This document shows positions 37,706-48,427 of a stretch of 64,000 nucleotides of DNA, piece by piece. Numbering within the stretch: the first letter of the stretch is position 1; each line of letters begins with the position of its first letter. Origin of the DNA: Sporothrix humicola (lineage: Eukaryota; Ascomycota; Sordariomycetes; Ophiostomatales; Ophiostomataceae); contig WNYE01000001.1 in assembly GCA_021396245.1 (NCBI GenBank), forward strand, positions 186,001 through 250,000, read 5' to 3'. A model generated the notes under the pieces. The model saw nothing but the letters and a program-made list of their open reading frames with translations. It was not told where the DNA came from and ran no database searches. The translations under genes and the position numbers were made by a program.

Positions 37706-39231
37706 ATGGCCTCCTTCGCCGTCCACCCGATCCACCGCTTCCACGGCCAAAGTCAGCCAATGCGCCGGCCAAAGGTAGGCCCTCACGAGCCCAGATATCT
37801 CCTTGTTTCTTCTCCTCTGACCTTTAGGAATTCACTTGCTTCTCGTATGATGACGACCACAAGCTGCACCTGGACGACCGGTCGCTGCGGTGGTACTACC
37901 CGCCACAGTATCCGCAGGCGGACCTGTCGCGCGGCTTCGAGACGTTTGACAAGCACGACGACGACGGCGCCGACGAGCACCTAGACAGCCTGCTGGCGTC
38001 GGTGGCGGCGCACGAGCAGAAGACGAACAGAAAGATTGACGCGCAGGTGCTGACCTGGCGGGGCATGATGACGAAAATACTGGCGGCGCCATACGACGAC
38101 AGAGATGGGTGAGTAAAATTGGAGGGAGATATTTATATTGAATTTTGCTAACAGGACAGCTTCGAGATGAATGCTACATTTTACCAAGTGAGCTAGCCGA
38201 TGATGAGATGAATATTGTGAAGCAAGAACTAACAAGCCAACTCATTAAAGGGATGCATGTAAGTCCATTTAGCAAACTTAGCTCTTCTCCTCCCCGTTCC
38301 CCGTCTAACATTCATAGATTCATTGAAGAGAACCACGAGTACAAGGTCAAGTCGCGGCGTGAACAAGAAGCCCGCCAGAACCGTCCGCCACCAAGGCAAC
38401 ATCCAGACCGTCCATGGTTTCCACCAGACGTCATGTCATATTGGGGTAAGTTTCCCTTCGACCTTGTCATAAAGATAGCACTCTAACTTTGCAGGCTACA
38501 AGTTCGAGGCCCTGGCGACACTCCCCCGGCCCTGGGGCGAGGTCTCCCGCGACGAGATCGAGGGCCGCGACAACCAAATCGTCAGCAACAAAGCCCAGTA
38601 CTGCTCGGTCGTACGAACCGGCTTAGGAAGCACAATCTTGTGTCTGGGCGGCGAGGTCGACGCCGTCTGGGACGCCAAGCCGCAGACGCCCGGCCAGCCC
38701 ATCCGCTGGGTCGAGCTCAAGACGAGCCAGGACATTCAGAGCGAGCGGGACCTCGAGGCGTTTGAGCGCAAACTCTTGAAGTTCTGGATCCAGTCGTTTC
38801 TGTTGGGCGTGCCGACGATTGTTGTCGGGTTCCGGAGTCGGGCGGGCCGGCTAGTGCGACTCGAGGAGATTTCCACAGAAGGAATTCCAGGGACGGTGAT
38901 CAAACGAGCGCACGAGCAACAACGGCCTGCACCACCATGGGACGGCGACACGTGCATCAACTTTGCGTCTGCTTTCCTCCATTGGTTAAGAGAGACCGTA
39001 TTTGGGGCCCGTCTAGACGAGAGCGGAGCGAGCAGTGGGAATGACGGCGTGTGGCGGATACGGCGACGACCTGGGTCGCCCGAGATCGAGGTGTTCCAAG
39101 TCGAGGAGACGGGCCACGGCAACATCCTGCCCGACTCATTTCTCAACTGGCGGATCAAGCTGGCACTGGGCGCGGACACGACGAGTGGTGCTGCAGAAGA
39201 CCGGCCAGCACCAGATCCAGGGCCACAGTAG
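37706..39231 (+). CDS. RAI1: Decapping nuclease RAI1 (DXO family), six exons including an 8-nt exon
   Basis: Rai1 removes incomplete 5' caps and stabilises the 5'-3' exonuclease Rat1/Xrn2 in the nucleus. Exons are 37706-37774, 37828-38108, 38160-38187, 38251-38258, 38318-38445 and 38495-39231, totalling 416 residues. Each intron has a GT donor (GTAGGC, GTGAGT, GTGAGC, GTAAGT, GTAAGT) and a CTAAC/CTGAC branch. The N-terminus MASFAVHPIHRFHG and the block FEMNATFYQ-GCIFIEENHEYK appear only when the 8-nt exon GGATGCAT is included. Active-site motifs are visible: GGEVDAVWD (metal-binding acidic residues) and WVELKTSQD (the ExK motif). DSFLNWRIKLAL near the end is also typical. The C-terminus adds a short Pro/Ala-rich tail. 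It is convergent with the kinase gene downstream. Confidence 0.94.
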
Positions 39232-39747
39232 TTGATGGACCCAAAATTGATGGCGAAGCATCTACAGTTAGCATAGCTACAACTTGGCTAATCACAAAGC
39301 ATATTGATACCATCACACAAATGTTCGACTAAATGGCGTGAGACACTATATATTAACAAGAGAAGTCATCTCAATGAGCTATATCTAGATGCAGATAAAT
39401 GGGAAAAGACAGAACAGAAAGCAAAAACAAGATTCCTAGCGCCATGGTGAAATGCAAGCCCAAAATATATGCCCACGCAACGAATGCTATGCTGGACAAT
39501 AAAAAAAAAGTAGTGAAAACAGGGGATGAAGAAGTGAAGAAGGCAGAGAACAGAAACAACAAAAGGCAGACGCAACACGACGCAGAAAACAAACGCAAAA
39601 CAACAAAATGGAAAAGATATCCGCACACAAAACACAAAAACCAACACAATACATCTTCCAACTCGTACACTCATTGTCTTTCATCTTTTCGGGGCTGAGG
39701 CAGTGTCCTATCCGTTTGCCTCTCGATATCATATTGCAGATAGCACC
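39232..39747. other. Convergent 3' spacer between RAI1 and the kinase gene
   Basis: A 516-bp A-rich spacer holding both 3' ends. I see nothing else in it. Confidence 0.5.
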
Positions 39748-41900
39748 TCATACGGCAGGCCACCGCATGCGCAGGCCCTCGGCCCACCGTCTATAGAGAA
39801 CATCGGACAGCTGCTTGGAGTGTTCCATGCCGGGCGGTGCTTCCCGTCCGGGGAACTTTGGTTGCAGCAGCGCCTTCTCCACCTCTCGCAAATCTCTCTC
39901 GGGCATCTTGTCCAGTGCTGGCGGCTCTGCCTGGACAATGCTGCCGTTGCGCCGCCGGTGGCTCTTGAGATGCGGGTTGGCCTGACTAAGGATCAGCTTC
40001 GTCTGAGCGGGCGGCGACATGACATTGCTGTTCTGGATCGCAGTGGCGCTGCTGCTGTTCTTAATAATAACAGTGCCTTGGGGTGTGCCGTCCATCGGTG
40101 TCTTAGACACGGGTGGCTGGTGCTGCTGCGGGAGGAAGGCGTTGCTGAGGCGCGCGTCGTTGGCGATACCAGCCATCATGCTCTTCATGAGATGGTAGGC
40201 GCCCTCGGGGTCGACAGCGTCCAGCAGGGCAAGCGCATCCGACAGCTTAGCAAGCGCTTCGCGCTTCTGCAGAGTGCTGGTTTGCGCGTGCAGCTCGCCC
40301 ATGGTCGGGTCGACGACCTTGGTAAACAGGCGGTGGCCGAGCGTGGCTTCTTTGCTCGAAAGCTCCGACGACGAGTAGCTTGGCTGCAACAGGGGCTGAG
40401 GAGGGCAGTTCTCGTTGTTCGTGAGGGTACTGGAGGTAGTGGCCGAGCCGGGGGACGGCGGCTCGGAGAATCCAATCTGGCTGCTGTTTGAGCCGTCGGA
40501 GGGCACACGGCGGAAAAGACGCATAGTCGACCCGCTGTTGCCAAATGACATGTCAGGCTGAAGTGGCCGCTTGGGCTGGATGGCCGGGACGGCGTTGGAG
40601 ACAAGGGATGTGCGGCGTGGCGAGCCGGTCGACACATTTGACGGTATCCGCCGGGCAGTGCCATTGCGGCGGACTGTGGCCATTGGTGCCGGCGACACAG
40701 GCTGCAGAGGACCGTCCTTGACGTCGAGCTTCCGCATAAGCTCCTCGGTAGCGTAGAGTGCAGATGTCCTCCGCGACCGAATTGTGCGCCGTGCGGGTGC
40801 CACAGACTTGACTGTGTCAAACACCCAGTCGTCCGAGTCGTCCTTGGGTGCCAGTGAGTGGAGCGTCTCCTGGTAGTAGACAGGGTGTGAGATGCGCTGC
40901 TGATCCGCATCGAACATGCGCCGCCGCTCGACAAGCTCCTGCATCGACTCGACCTTGCCGGCGGAACGGATAAAGCGGTGCTTCAGCAGATCCTTGGCCG
41001 AGGGCCGCTGATCGGGGTCCTTCATGAGACACTGGGCGACAAAGTCCTTGAAGTCTCTGCTAAAGTTGCCCTCGAGGCGTGGCGGCGGGTTCTTGGGGAT
41101 CTGGAGCAGCACCTTCATAGGATGCACCTTGCCGTGTGGCGGCTCACCCAGGACCAGCTCAATCGCCGTGATGCCGAGCGACCAGATGTCGGCGCGGAAG
41201 TCGTAGCCAGCCTGCTGGATGACCTCGGGGGCCATCCAAAAGGGCGTGCCCACAAATGTGTTCCGGATGGACTTGAGGTCCGTCAGCTGAGCGGCGACAC
41301 CGAAATCAGCCAGCTTGACCTTGCCCGTTTCGGACAACAGAATGTTGGCGGCCTTGATGTCGCGGTGGATTTTGCCCTCGCTGTGCAGGTACTCGAGGCC
41401 GCGCAGCAGCTCTCGGCACACAATGGCCACCTGGCTCTCGGCAAAGTTTCCCGGCTTCAAGAGGTCGAGGCAGGAGCCGCCGCCGAGGTATTCCATCACA
41501 ATCCATAGCTTGTGTCCGTGTAAAAAGCTCGCGCGATATTGGGTAACGTATGGGCTGGCGCAGGTGCTGAGCACGGAGATTTCCTGCTGGATCTCCTGGA
41601 TGTCATCGTCGCTGGATTCGAGGTCGATCTGTGGAAAAGGGTGGTTAATGATGCTGGCCCAAAAACATGATTCTCATTTCCACATGAAAGTAAACACTTA
41701 CCAGCTTCAAGGCGACCGTTTCGCCTGTTGCCCGGTCGAGTGCTTTGTAGACGACACCGAAACTGCCACCTGCAGGAAATACTGTTAGCAAGCTGTATGC
41801 ACAGAGCGAACACAGTTCATGGAACTATTATCCCGGAAGAAAGAAACTTACGGCCAAGCTCCTCCAGCGGCTGGTAGTGGTTTGCAATGCTTTCTGTCAT
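39748..41900 (-). CDS. STE20/germinal-centre-type Ser/Thr protein kinase (KIC1/Nak1/MST3-like)
   Basis: Kinase of the GCK branch, which in fungi controls polarity, septation and cell-wall signalling upstream of NDR kinases. Exons on the minus strand are 41900-41852, 41769-41702 and 41628-39748, giving 665 residues. The N-terminus reads MTESIANHYQPLEELGRGSF; the joined exons give the Gly loop GRGSFG (about 16-21), VALK (Lys38), IHRDIKAANIL (Asp129), ADFGVAAQL (Asp147) and TFVGTPFWMAPEV, all intact. WMAPEVI plus GITAIEL is the STE20-group signature, and the kinase domain comes first as in GCKs rather than PAKs. The long C-terminal half is Ser/Pro/Thr-rich with a helical stretch around EALAKLSDALALLDAVDP and ends LRMRWPAV. 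I cannot say which of the several fungal GCKs this is. Confidence 0.9.
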
Positions 41901-44484
41901 TGTGCTCGCACCTGGTCACGTAGGACCCTTTTCGCACCCTGCGAAGAATAGTGGGAAGAGGAAATAGGACTTGTCGAATGCAGTCGGGATGCTGGTCTCG
42001 TTTGTTTGTCTCGGATAATTGTCGTGAGAATTGAAGGCGAAAAGAGCAGAATTGCGAGTGTTGTAGAAAGTCAACAAAGGCCGGCAATGTGATTGGACCA
42101 ATAGCTAGAGAGGAGAAACAGTGGCAGAGAGGAAGAGGGAGGAGAGGATGGTATTCGGGATCGAAGAATCGTGGTTTGGAGAGAGAAAAGGGAGGAATGT
42201 GAAGATGCGTCGGAAAAAAAAAGAAAAGAGAAAAGAAGAGTCGCGAATTGAGAAAGAGTGAGCCTTCTCTTTTTCTGGACCCTTTCTCTTCTTTCTCTTT
42301 TTTTCTTTTTTTATCAGAGTCGCTCTTTGCCCGTCTTGTTTGATTGCTTGCAGCAAAAGCGCAGGTGCGATAAGAGCTCCGTCGCAACTTCCGCCTATGC
42401 GCCCCTGCCCCAGCTTATTGTTTGGAGCTCGGGCCAAGCTGTCCGGGCAACGCAGCGGTGTTAGGGGCCTGTTTGGGCACTTTGGGCGGATTAGGCGGTT
42501 TGACGGACTGGAGATTTAGTGGTTTTGGGCGGTAAATAGTGGGCTCCCTTACTTAATTTGTATTATCGGGAGGGGGCCGCTCCTTGTTTCGTCAATCGTT
42601 ATGGGGGCAACGACGGTCTTTCTCTCTTTTCTCGTCCTTTTTCACGAGGGCCCAGACATAAATTGAAATTGGAAGGCGCAAATCAACGTCGATAGCGGGC
42701 GCAAAGAGAGAAAGGAAAGGACGGACGGCTGATGGCCAGTGGTCTGCTTCGTCTATCTCTCTTGGCTAAATGAAGTTGATATATGAGGAAAGAGCGAGAC
42801 GGCGTTTTTTCATGTTGTGGAAAGCGTGTTTGGCGATGTGCGACGGTTCACACATGGAGGAAAGAGCTGATGAGACGGGGAGGAAAGAGCAAGGAGAGCA
42901 AACTGTCGTGACGTCTGTTCCTTCCAGATCGGATTCTTTTTTTTGTCCAAAAGACAAAAATATCAATCTGGGGAAAGAGGTGGGTTCAAGTAGGCGGGTG
43001 GCCGCTCTCCCGTCCATCGCCAATAGGGCCTGGCTGGGAGTTGTGGCGTTGCCGAGCGGCGATTCTAGTGGGCAACAGGCGAATGTGGGTGCATTCCAGA
43101 GCACTGCATCCGTGTGACATCCACTGTATTTAGCCTAGCGAGCAGGGCAGCTCTGGGTCTTTATGTCCTTTCTGCATGCCACACAAGAAGCCGTCAATTC
43201 AATGCATTACTGGCATCGTGACAGTCAAAGATACGCGAAGAGAGCAGAAGGCATAGTCATCCATATTGTTCAAAGAGAAACACTCAGGGTGTTGAGAGTC
43301 GCGTGCTACGTCGTCGTCAGGCCGAAGAAACGAGACAAAATCGGAATACACTGTGTGAAAGAGGAAGGAGCGCCTGGAGATGCTCTTATTGAGAAACTGT
43401 TCTCTCTTTACTGCATCTTGACCATACAATTCAGTCCTGATCTGATATGAATAGCACAGGATAGATGTGCGCACAGGAAAGATATGTGACGGGATTGGCT
43501 GCCGCAAGGAACTAGCTTCCCAAATAGGCAATCTGTTGTTTACATTGGGCAAAGAGTAGCAGATGCACAATATAAGTGCGTGTCTTCGCTCTCTCTTTTT
43601 GTTCTGGCCATTGATTTAGTCGACTTGTCCAAGACAAAGGGACGGACAATGGGCGACCGCCAGGGAAATCGTAAAGTCGATCACGCGCCGTCGACATCGA
43701 TCAGGAAGGGACAGACGAAGGGCGACCCGTTTGGCCCATTTGGCGAAATGGCGAATTGAGATAGTGGCATCTTGGGCATGCGGAAAACAAAAAGATGGTG
43801 AGACCTTTTGGCTTGGGAGCCGCAGCGGGAGGACGCACGTGAGGAGTGGTTTGTATTGTTTATTTGTTCACTTATTACTTGATCATTAATTTTTTGGTGT
43901 GTTTAGTCTGATGAATGTTCAATTATGAATTTATTTACGAATTTTATGTTGATAAATAGATCTGCTTTTTTTTATGTGTATTTTTTTTTAAAGAGGTATA
44001 AACAGAATAAAAGAATAAATTCAATCTCAATAATTTCTTTTATACAAAAATACTAATTTATTCATCATACCCGGGAATAAAGTTTACGTTAGAAAAACTG
44101 GAAAAAGAAAAGAAAAAGGACACGACTGGAATGCGATACAGCACATTGAGTGAAACTTATTTGGGCACGAACGAATCAACAGCATCACAAAGCCACAAAA
44201 CCCGACAAGAACCAACAGGCATTGTTCAGCCATTTCGCGGGGAAGCTCTAACTGGATGCAGTGTCAAGTTGTGCTGGTACAAAAGACGATGTGTAAACAA
44301 CAGGCACACTATGTAATAGACTGCATATTTTATGCACCATAGTGTAAGCCCACGATATCATAGTCACAAATATATAAAACACACTTTATCACAATGAGTA
44401 AGTTCAGTCACATTAAAATGCACACATCGTATATATTTGATTCATTCTGGCTAGGTTACGTTCTCAATACTGTCAAAACTGCAC
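41901..44484. other. Intergenic 2.6 kb upstream of the kinase; no gene seen
   Basis: It contains the kinase promoter with purine/pyrimidine tracts (42130-42310), a GGGCGG/TTTGGGC-rich stretch at about 42470-42540 and an AT-rich island at about 43860-44090. Open frames at 42770-43117 (plus) and 43199-43570 (minus) have no recognisable motif and codon use unlike the neighbours. Confidence 0.55.
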
Positions 44485-45640
44485 TCAAACCTGGCCAAGA
44501 GCCTCGCGGCGCGACTTGGAGGCCGGGTCAAAGTAGGGCTTCTCGCCGAGCGAGACGACACGGTTGCCCTGGCGCTTGCCCGAGTAGTCGAAGGTGGCGG
44601 TGTGGAAGACGGAGCGGTTGTCCCAGATGGCCAGGTCGTTCTTGTTCCACTTGAAGCGCACCTGCAGGTCGTGGTTGTCGGTGATGAGTTGGAGGACTGT
44701 CTGTTAGTGCTCTATTCAGATCTAAATCACGAGGGGGTGGGTGCTTACAGTATGCTTTGAGAATCTCGCTCTCACGGGCCGAAACACCGTTGATCCAGCC
44801 GGCCTCGACCTGGTGGCCGGCCGAGAAGAGGCTCTTCCAGCCGGTGACCGGGTTCGTGCGCACGACAGGGTGCTCGGCCTTGAAGTCGAGGCCGTTGTTC
44901 TCGGGCGCGCCGCGGTCCGTGTCGATCAGCTCGATGCCAAAGGTGTCCTTGACCTTGACAAAGTTGGGCTGGTAGTGGGTGGCCGTCAGGCCGTCGACCA
45001 GCTTCTGGATGGGCGGGGACAAGCGATCATAAAGCTCGTAGCCCGACGCCCACAGCGTGTCGCCGCCGACGTCCTCGGGCGGCTGCGTGATCTTGAGAAT
45101 GGCATAGTCGGAGGGCACGCGCTCAAAGGTAATGTCCGCGTGCCAGCCGACGCCGGCCAGCTGCTTCGAAGACGACGTGAAGCGGTCCTTGTAGTACTTG
45201 CGGTTCTGCTCGGACGAGATGACCGACACCTCGTCGTCGAGCTTGCCGTTCTCGTCGACGGCAATGCCGCGCTTGCTGTTGGACAGCGCGTGGCGGTGCA
45301 GCTTGGACGTCTCGGGCTTGCCCGTGAGCTCGCCGAGCTTCTGGCCCAGCACCTTTTGGTCGTCAATCGTCAGGTCCTGGTTGCGGAAGAAGACGACGCC
45401 GCGCTGCGACACGAGGATGGCCAGGTCGCGCAGCTTCTGGTCGTCGCCCAGAATCTCGCTGAGCTGCAGCGTGGGGAACTCGTGGCCAATGACGTTGGTG
45501 ACGTCAAACTGCTCGTAGCCGTCGAGCGAGCCCGACGACACGAGGGGCTCGGCCAGCTTGTTGCCGCTCACAGCCTTGGTCGGGATGACATAGGGCGCAG
45601 GGGCAATGTCGAGATCGACATCAGCAGCAGGAGGGGCCAT
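44485..45640 (-). CDS. TauD/TfdA-family Fe(II)/2-oxoglutarate dioxygenase (sulfonate/taurine dioxygenase-like, JLP1 type)
   Basis: Predicted non-haem iron enzyme that oxidises a sulfonate or similar acid with 2-oxoglutarate and O2; yeast Jlp1 releases sulfite from sulfonates for sulfur supply. Exons 45640-44749 and 44696-44485 are joined over a 52-nt intron (GTAAGC donor, CTAAC branch, ACAG acceptor), giving 367 residues. The iron ligands are clear: GVGWHADITFE (His167, Asp169) and, near the end, DNRSVFHTATFDY. A downstream Arg in KRQGNRVVSL would bind 2-oxoglutarate. LVSQRGVVFFRNQDLT is the family N-terminal signature. I chose MAPPAADVD because upstream in-frame residues look like translated leader. 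It lies alone between long spacers. Substrate cannot be read from the sequence. Confidence 0.88.
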
Positions 45641-48427
45641 TGTGAAGAAGTAGTGTGAAGCAAAGTATATAAAAGTGGTGTGTCTTGGGGAGGTTGGGTT
45701 GTGATTGTTGCTGGACTTCAAGATTCAAAGGAACGACCGTTGGATGGGCCAACAACGGCCCTTTTATACTTGACGCCGGACGTCCTTTGCGTCTCATAAT
45801 GTCTTCCCGGTGCCGTGGTCGGCAGCACATCACTTGATGGCTTACAGTCTAGCATCCGGGTCTATCGCGGAGGCATATATGATAATAAGAAACAGGAGAG
45901 AGACACAACAATGAGAACCGCTTGAAGCGACATCTTGACACAGCCTCCCCGCATCCTTCCACGTGAGGTGCGATGCCAGAGATGTCGCGTCATGAAGATA
46001 TACAACGGCTTCCTGTGTCGATTCGCGACTCCGCGATATAAACGAGCGGATGTGTGGCAGACTAACTGCATCTTATCGGTCATGATAGTCTGGTGCCAGG
46101 CAATAGGCCGACCTTTGTAGTAAAGCAAAAGCTGCTCGTCCCAATGGGAAGCTCTGGATTGAAATGGTAGGAGCGAACGGAGAAGAGGTTCACGTGGACC
46201 AATCCTTGTTCACATCATTTCAGCTTACATTTGACACTCGTCAAGAGCTGCATGATCGGGTCGTCTTGTCCGCCCCAAATATGTCCTTGTGCAGCATCGT
46301 GTCCCTTGAAAACCTGGGCGTCGGTCATGTTCGGCCGTCGCATCATCCAAAACGCAATGGGCAATGATGGGCAATGCACTTTAGTGCGATGTTGTGAGAG
46401 TGTTTCAAGGCGACGATGTGACTGGGGACAACTCCAATCGCGAAACGAAGAAAGCAAGAAACGCACTTGACGAACTTGGCAATGATGGGATTGGAGGTGT
46501 TAAGGCACAAAATTTGTGCCATTATACATTGGTGCCGATTGTTTGGTGCCGTTTTTGGTGCTGTTCGTGTAAGTGCTGTAAGTGGGTAGCGCCATGATAA
46601 CGCCATCTTGCGACAATCATTGTCTGGCGCTGTGCTGTGCCTGGATATAGCGACATTTGGAGTTTGCTTGCATAGAGGCAGAATTTCCAGCGAACAAAGG
46701 CCCCAGCCTATATCCTGCGGGAGAGGAGAACCGAAGGCTGCATCGTCGGCATATCTGCCAAGAAGATAGAGATTCTTGCATCTCCGCTTGATGTCTCGCT
46801 TTCCTCCTCTTCTTGTAACGTCGTAGTATTAGACCAAACTGGTCTGGCTGCCTCTGTTTCTATGAAGGACGTGAGAGAGGAAAGTTGCCGACTGCGGCTT
46901 CACTCGATGGTGTTATTAATTCTAAAAAACAAGGCTTTGTTTCTTTCGTTCTCATCGGCATACTCGTAGAAGGAGGATGCATGTCGCGATGATGCACAAT
47001 TGGAAATGGCTGGTTCCTGGTGAGCTATGTATTGACAGGTCCGGGCAGCCGGCCAGCTCTTTTGCGATGAGAAGGAAGTCTAGGATGTCGTTTCGGGCCG
47101 GAGATAGACGTTCGTAGAGAATATGATCCGGTATGGTATCAATCCGTGGACTCAGATGACGTGCTGGTTGTTAGTCGCGTCGACAACTGGGCTTAGCAGA
47201 TCAGTCTGTCTCGAGAAACACACAAGCCCATCAAGCACAAGAAGAGCCATTCTGGATTGTCCAAATGTGAAGCGGAAATATCATCCATTCTGTCGATATC
47301 GCGAGATGTTGAAATGTGCGCTGAAAAGAGAATTGTCTCCATGGAGACGCGTCGCAGCCTTGTGCACCCGAACCGAATAAAATCCAGGCGCAAATAATCT
47401 CCGGAGCGCCTGCGTTCGCACTGACTTGTCTTTGTGTCTCGAGTAGATCGAGTTCATCTCGTGGCGTATTGTGTCGAAAGGAGAAAGGAGAAGGGTCGAA
47501 ACTGAGACATAAATTTAATTGTCACAGAGAGTGGAAAGTGCTGCGTAGGTCAAAAGTTCCCAAAAGAGAAGGAAGGCTTGCAAGCCTCACGCAAGGCGTT
47601 TGATACTTGGACACGATAGTCTCCAAATTAATTGGATCGCTTGGATTGATTGCCCTTGGGGTCGCTGCTTCCGCATTAGTGGCCCAAGCACGCGGGCCGC
47701 TCTGTGGGCTGGCCTGAGCTAAGGGCCTCAGGGCCTAGTGGGGTCGCGACACGCCCAGCGGACAGCATCAGCGCCAGTGTTCCAGGGGCCAGCTGCACCG
47801 TTGCTGGGCAACAGGATCAAAATACCCAAACTGCGCTTTCCTCGCCAACCCACCGCAACACACTCTTTCCTTGCTGACAACGACGCCTGGGGGATCAACG
47901 CACCTGCCGACCAGGCTCCACGCTAACAACCATCCCACCAAAAGAGGGAAAGACCACACACCGTTCTTTCTCTCATGCCAGCTGCTTTCGCTTTTCCTCA
48001 TCGCTCCTGCCTACCGTCGCAACCGCTGCTATATCGTGGTTCTGCTATGGTTGTCTCTTTCCGTGTCTTGTTATTTGGCATTTTCCGACTCTCAATCTCT
48101 TTCCATTCTGCAATTCCACGAGTGTCTCTTCCTTTGCCCAACATCCCGTCACGAAACGATTATCGAAAAGCATTTCTCGGTGCTCCTTTGAACCTGGTTT
48201 TCCGCTGGACGACGGCAGGCCTTCTTTCCGTGCCTCTTTCATCCAACTCTCCCGCTCTTTGTTTACTTACGAACTCGACATCACGAAAACTCTGCATCTC
48301 GAGAAACGACGAAATATCTGAACCATCGGACTGATCATCGATCATTCTTCAACACCGAACAATACTTGAACAGCATCCTTTACTGTCAACATCTTCACAC
48401 ACTCCGGTTTCCTGTGCCACCGCCATC
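45641..48427. other. Intergenic 2.8 kb upstream of CYK3, with a possible decayed minus-strand gene
   Basis: It holds the divergent promoters of the dioxygenase and CYK3, the latter with a pyrimidine-rich leader from about 47850. An inverted repeat GGCACAAA-A-TTTGTGCC lies near 46503-46519. On the minus strand between 47457 and about 46985, short protein-like frames interrupted by stops are visible (see findings). Confidence 0.5.
46985..47457 (-). pseudogene. Possible gene remnant, unidentified
   Basis: From an ATG at 47457 the frame gives about 58 residues beginning MNSIYSRHKDKSVRTQALRR before a stop. A second frame then gives HLDNPEWLFLCLMGLCVSRD, and after a CTAACAACCAG acceptor-like site a third gives IDTIPDHILYERLSPARND before a stop. 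These pieces have mixed, protein-like composition but no consistent donor sites join them. This may be a decayed gene or chance; I do not recognise a family. Confidence 0.2.

Noticed and set aside
42770..43117. 115-codon open frame (plus) between the kinase and dioxygenase genes
   Set aside because: No motif, no splice context, and an equally long frame on the opposite strand.
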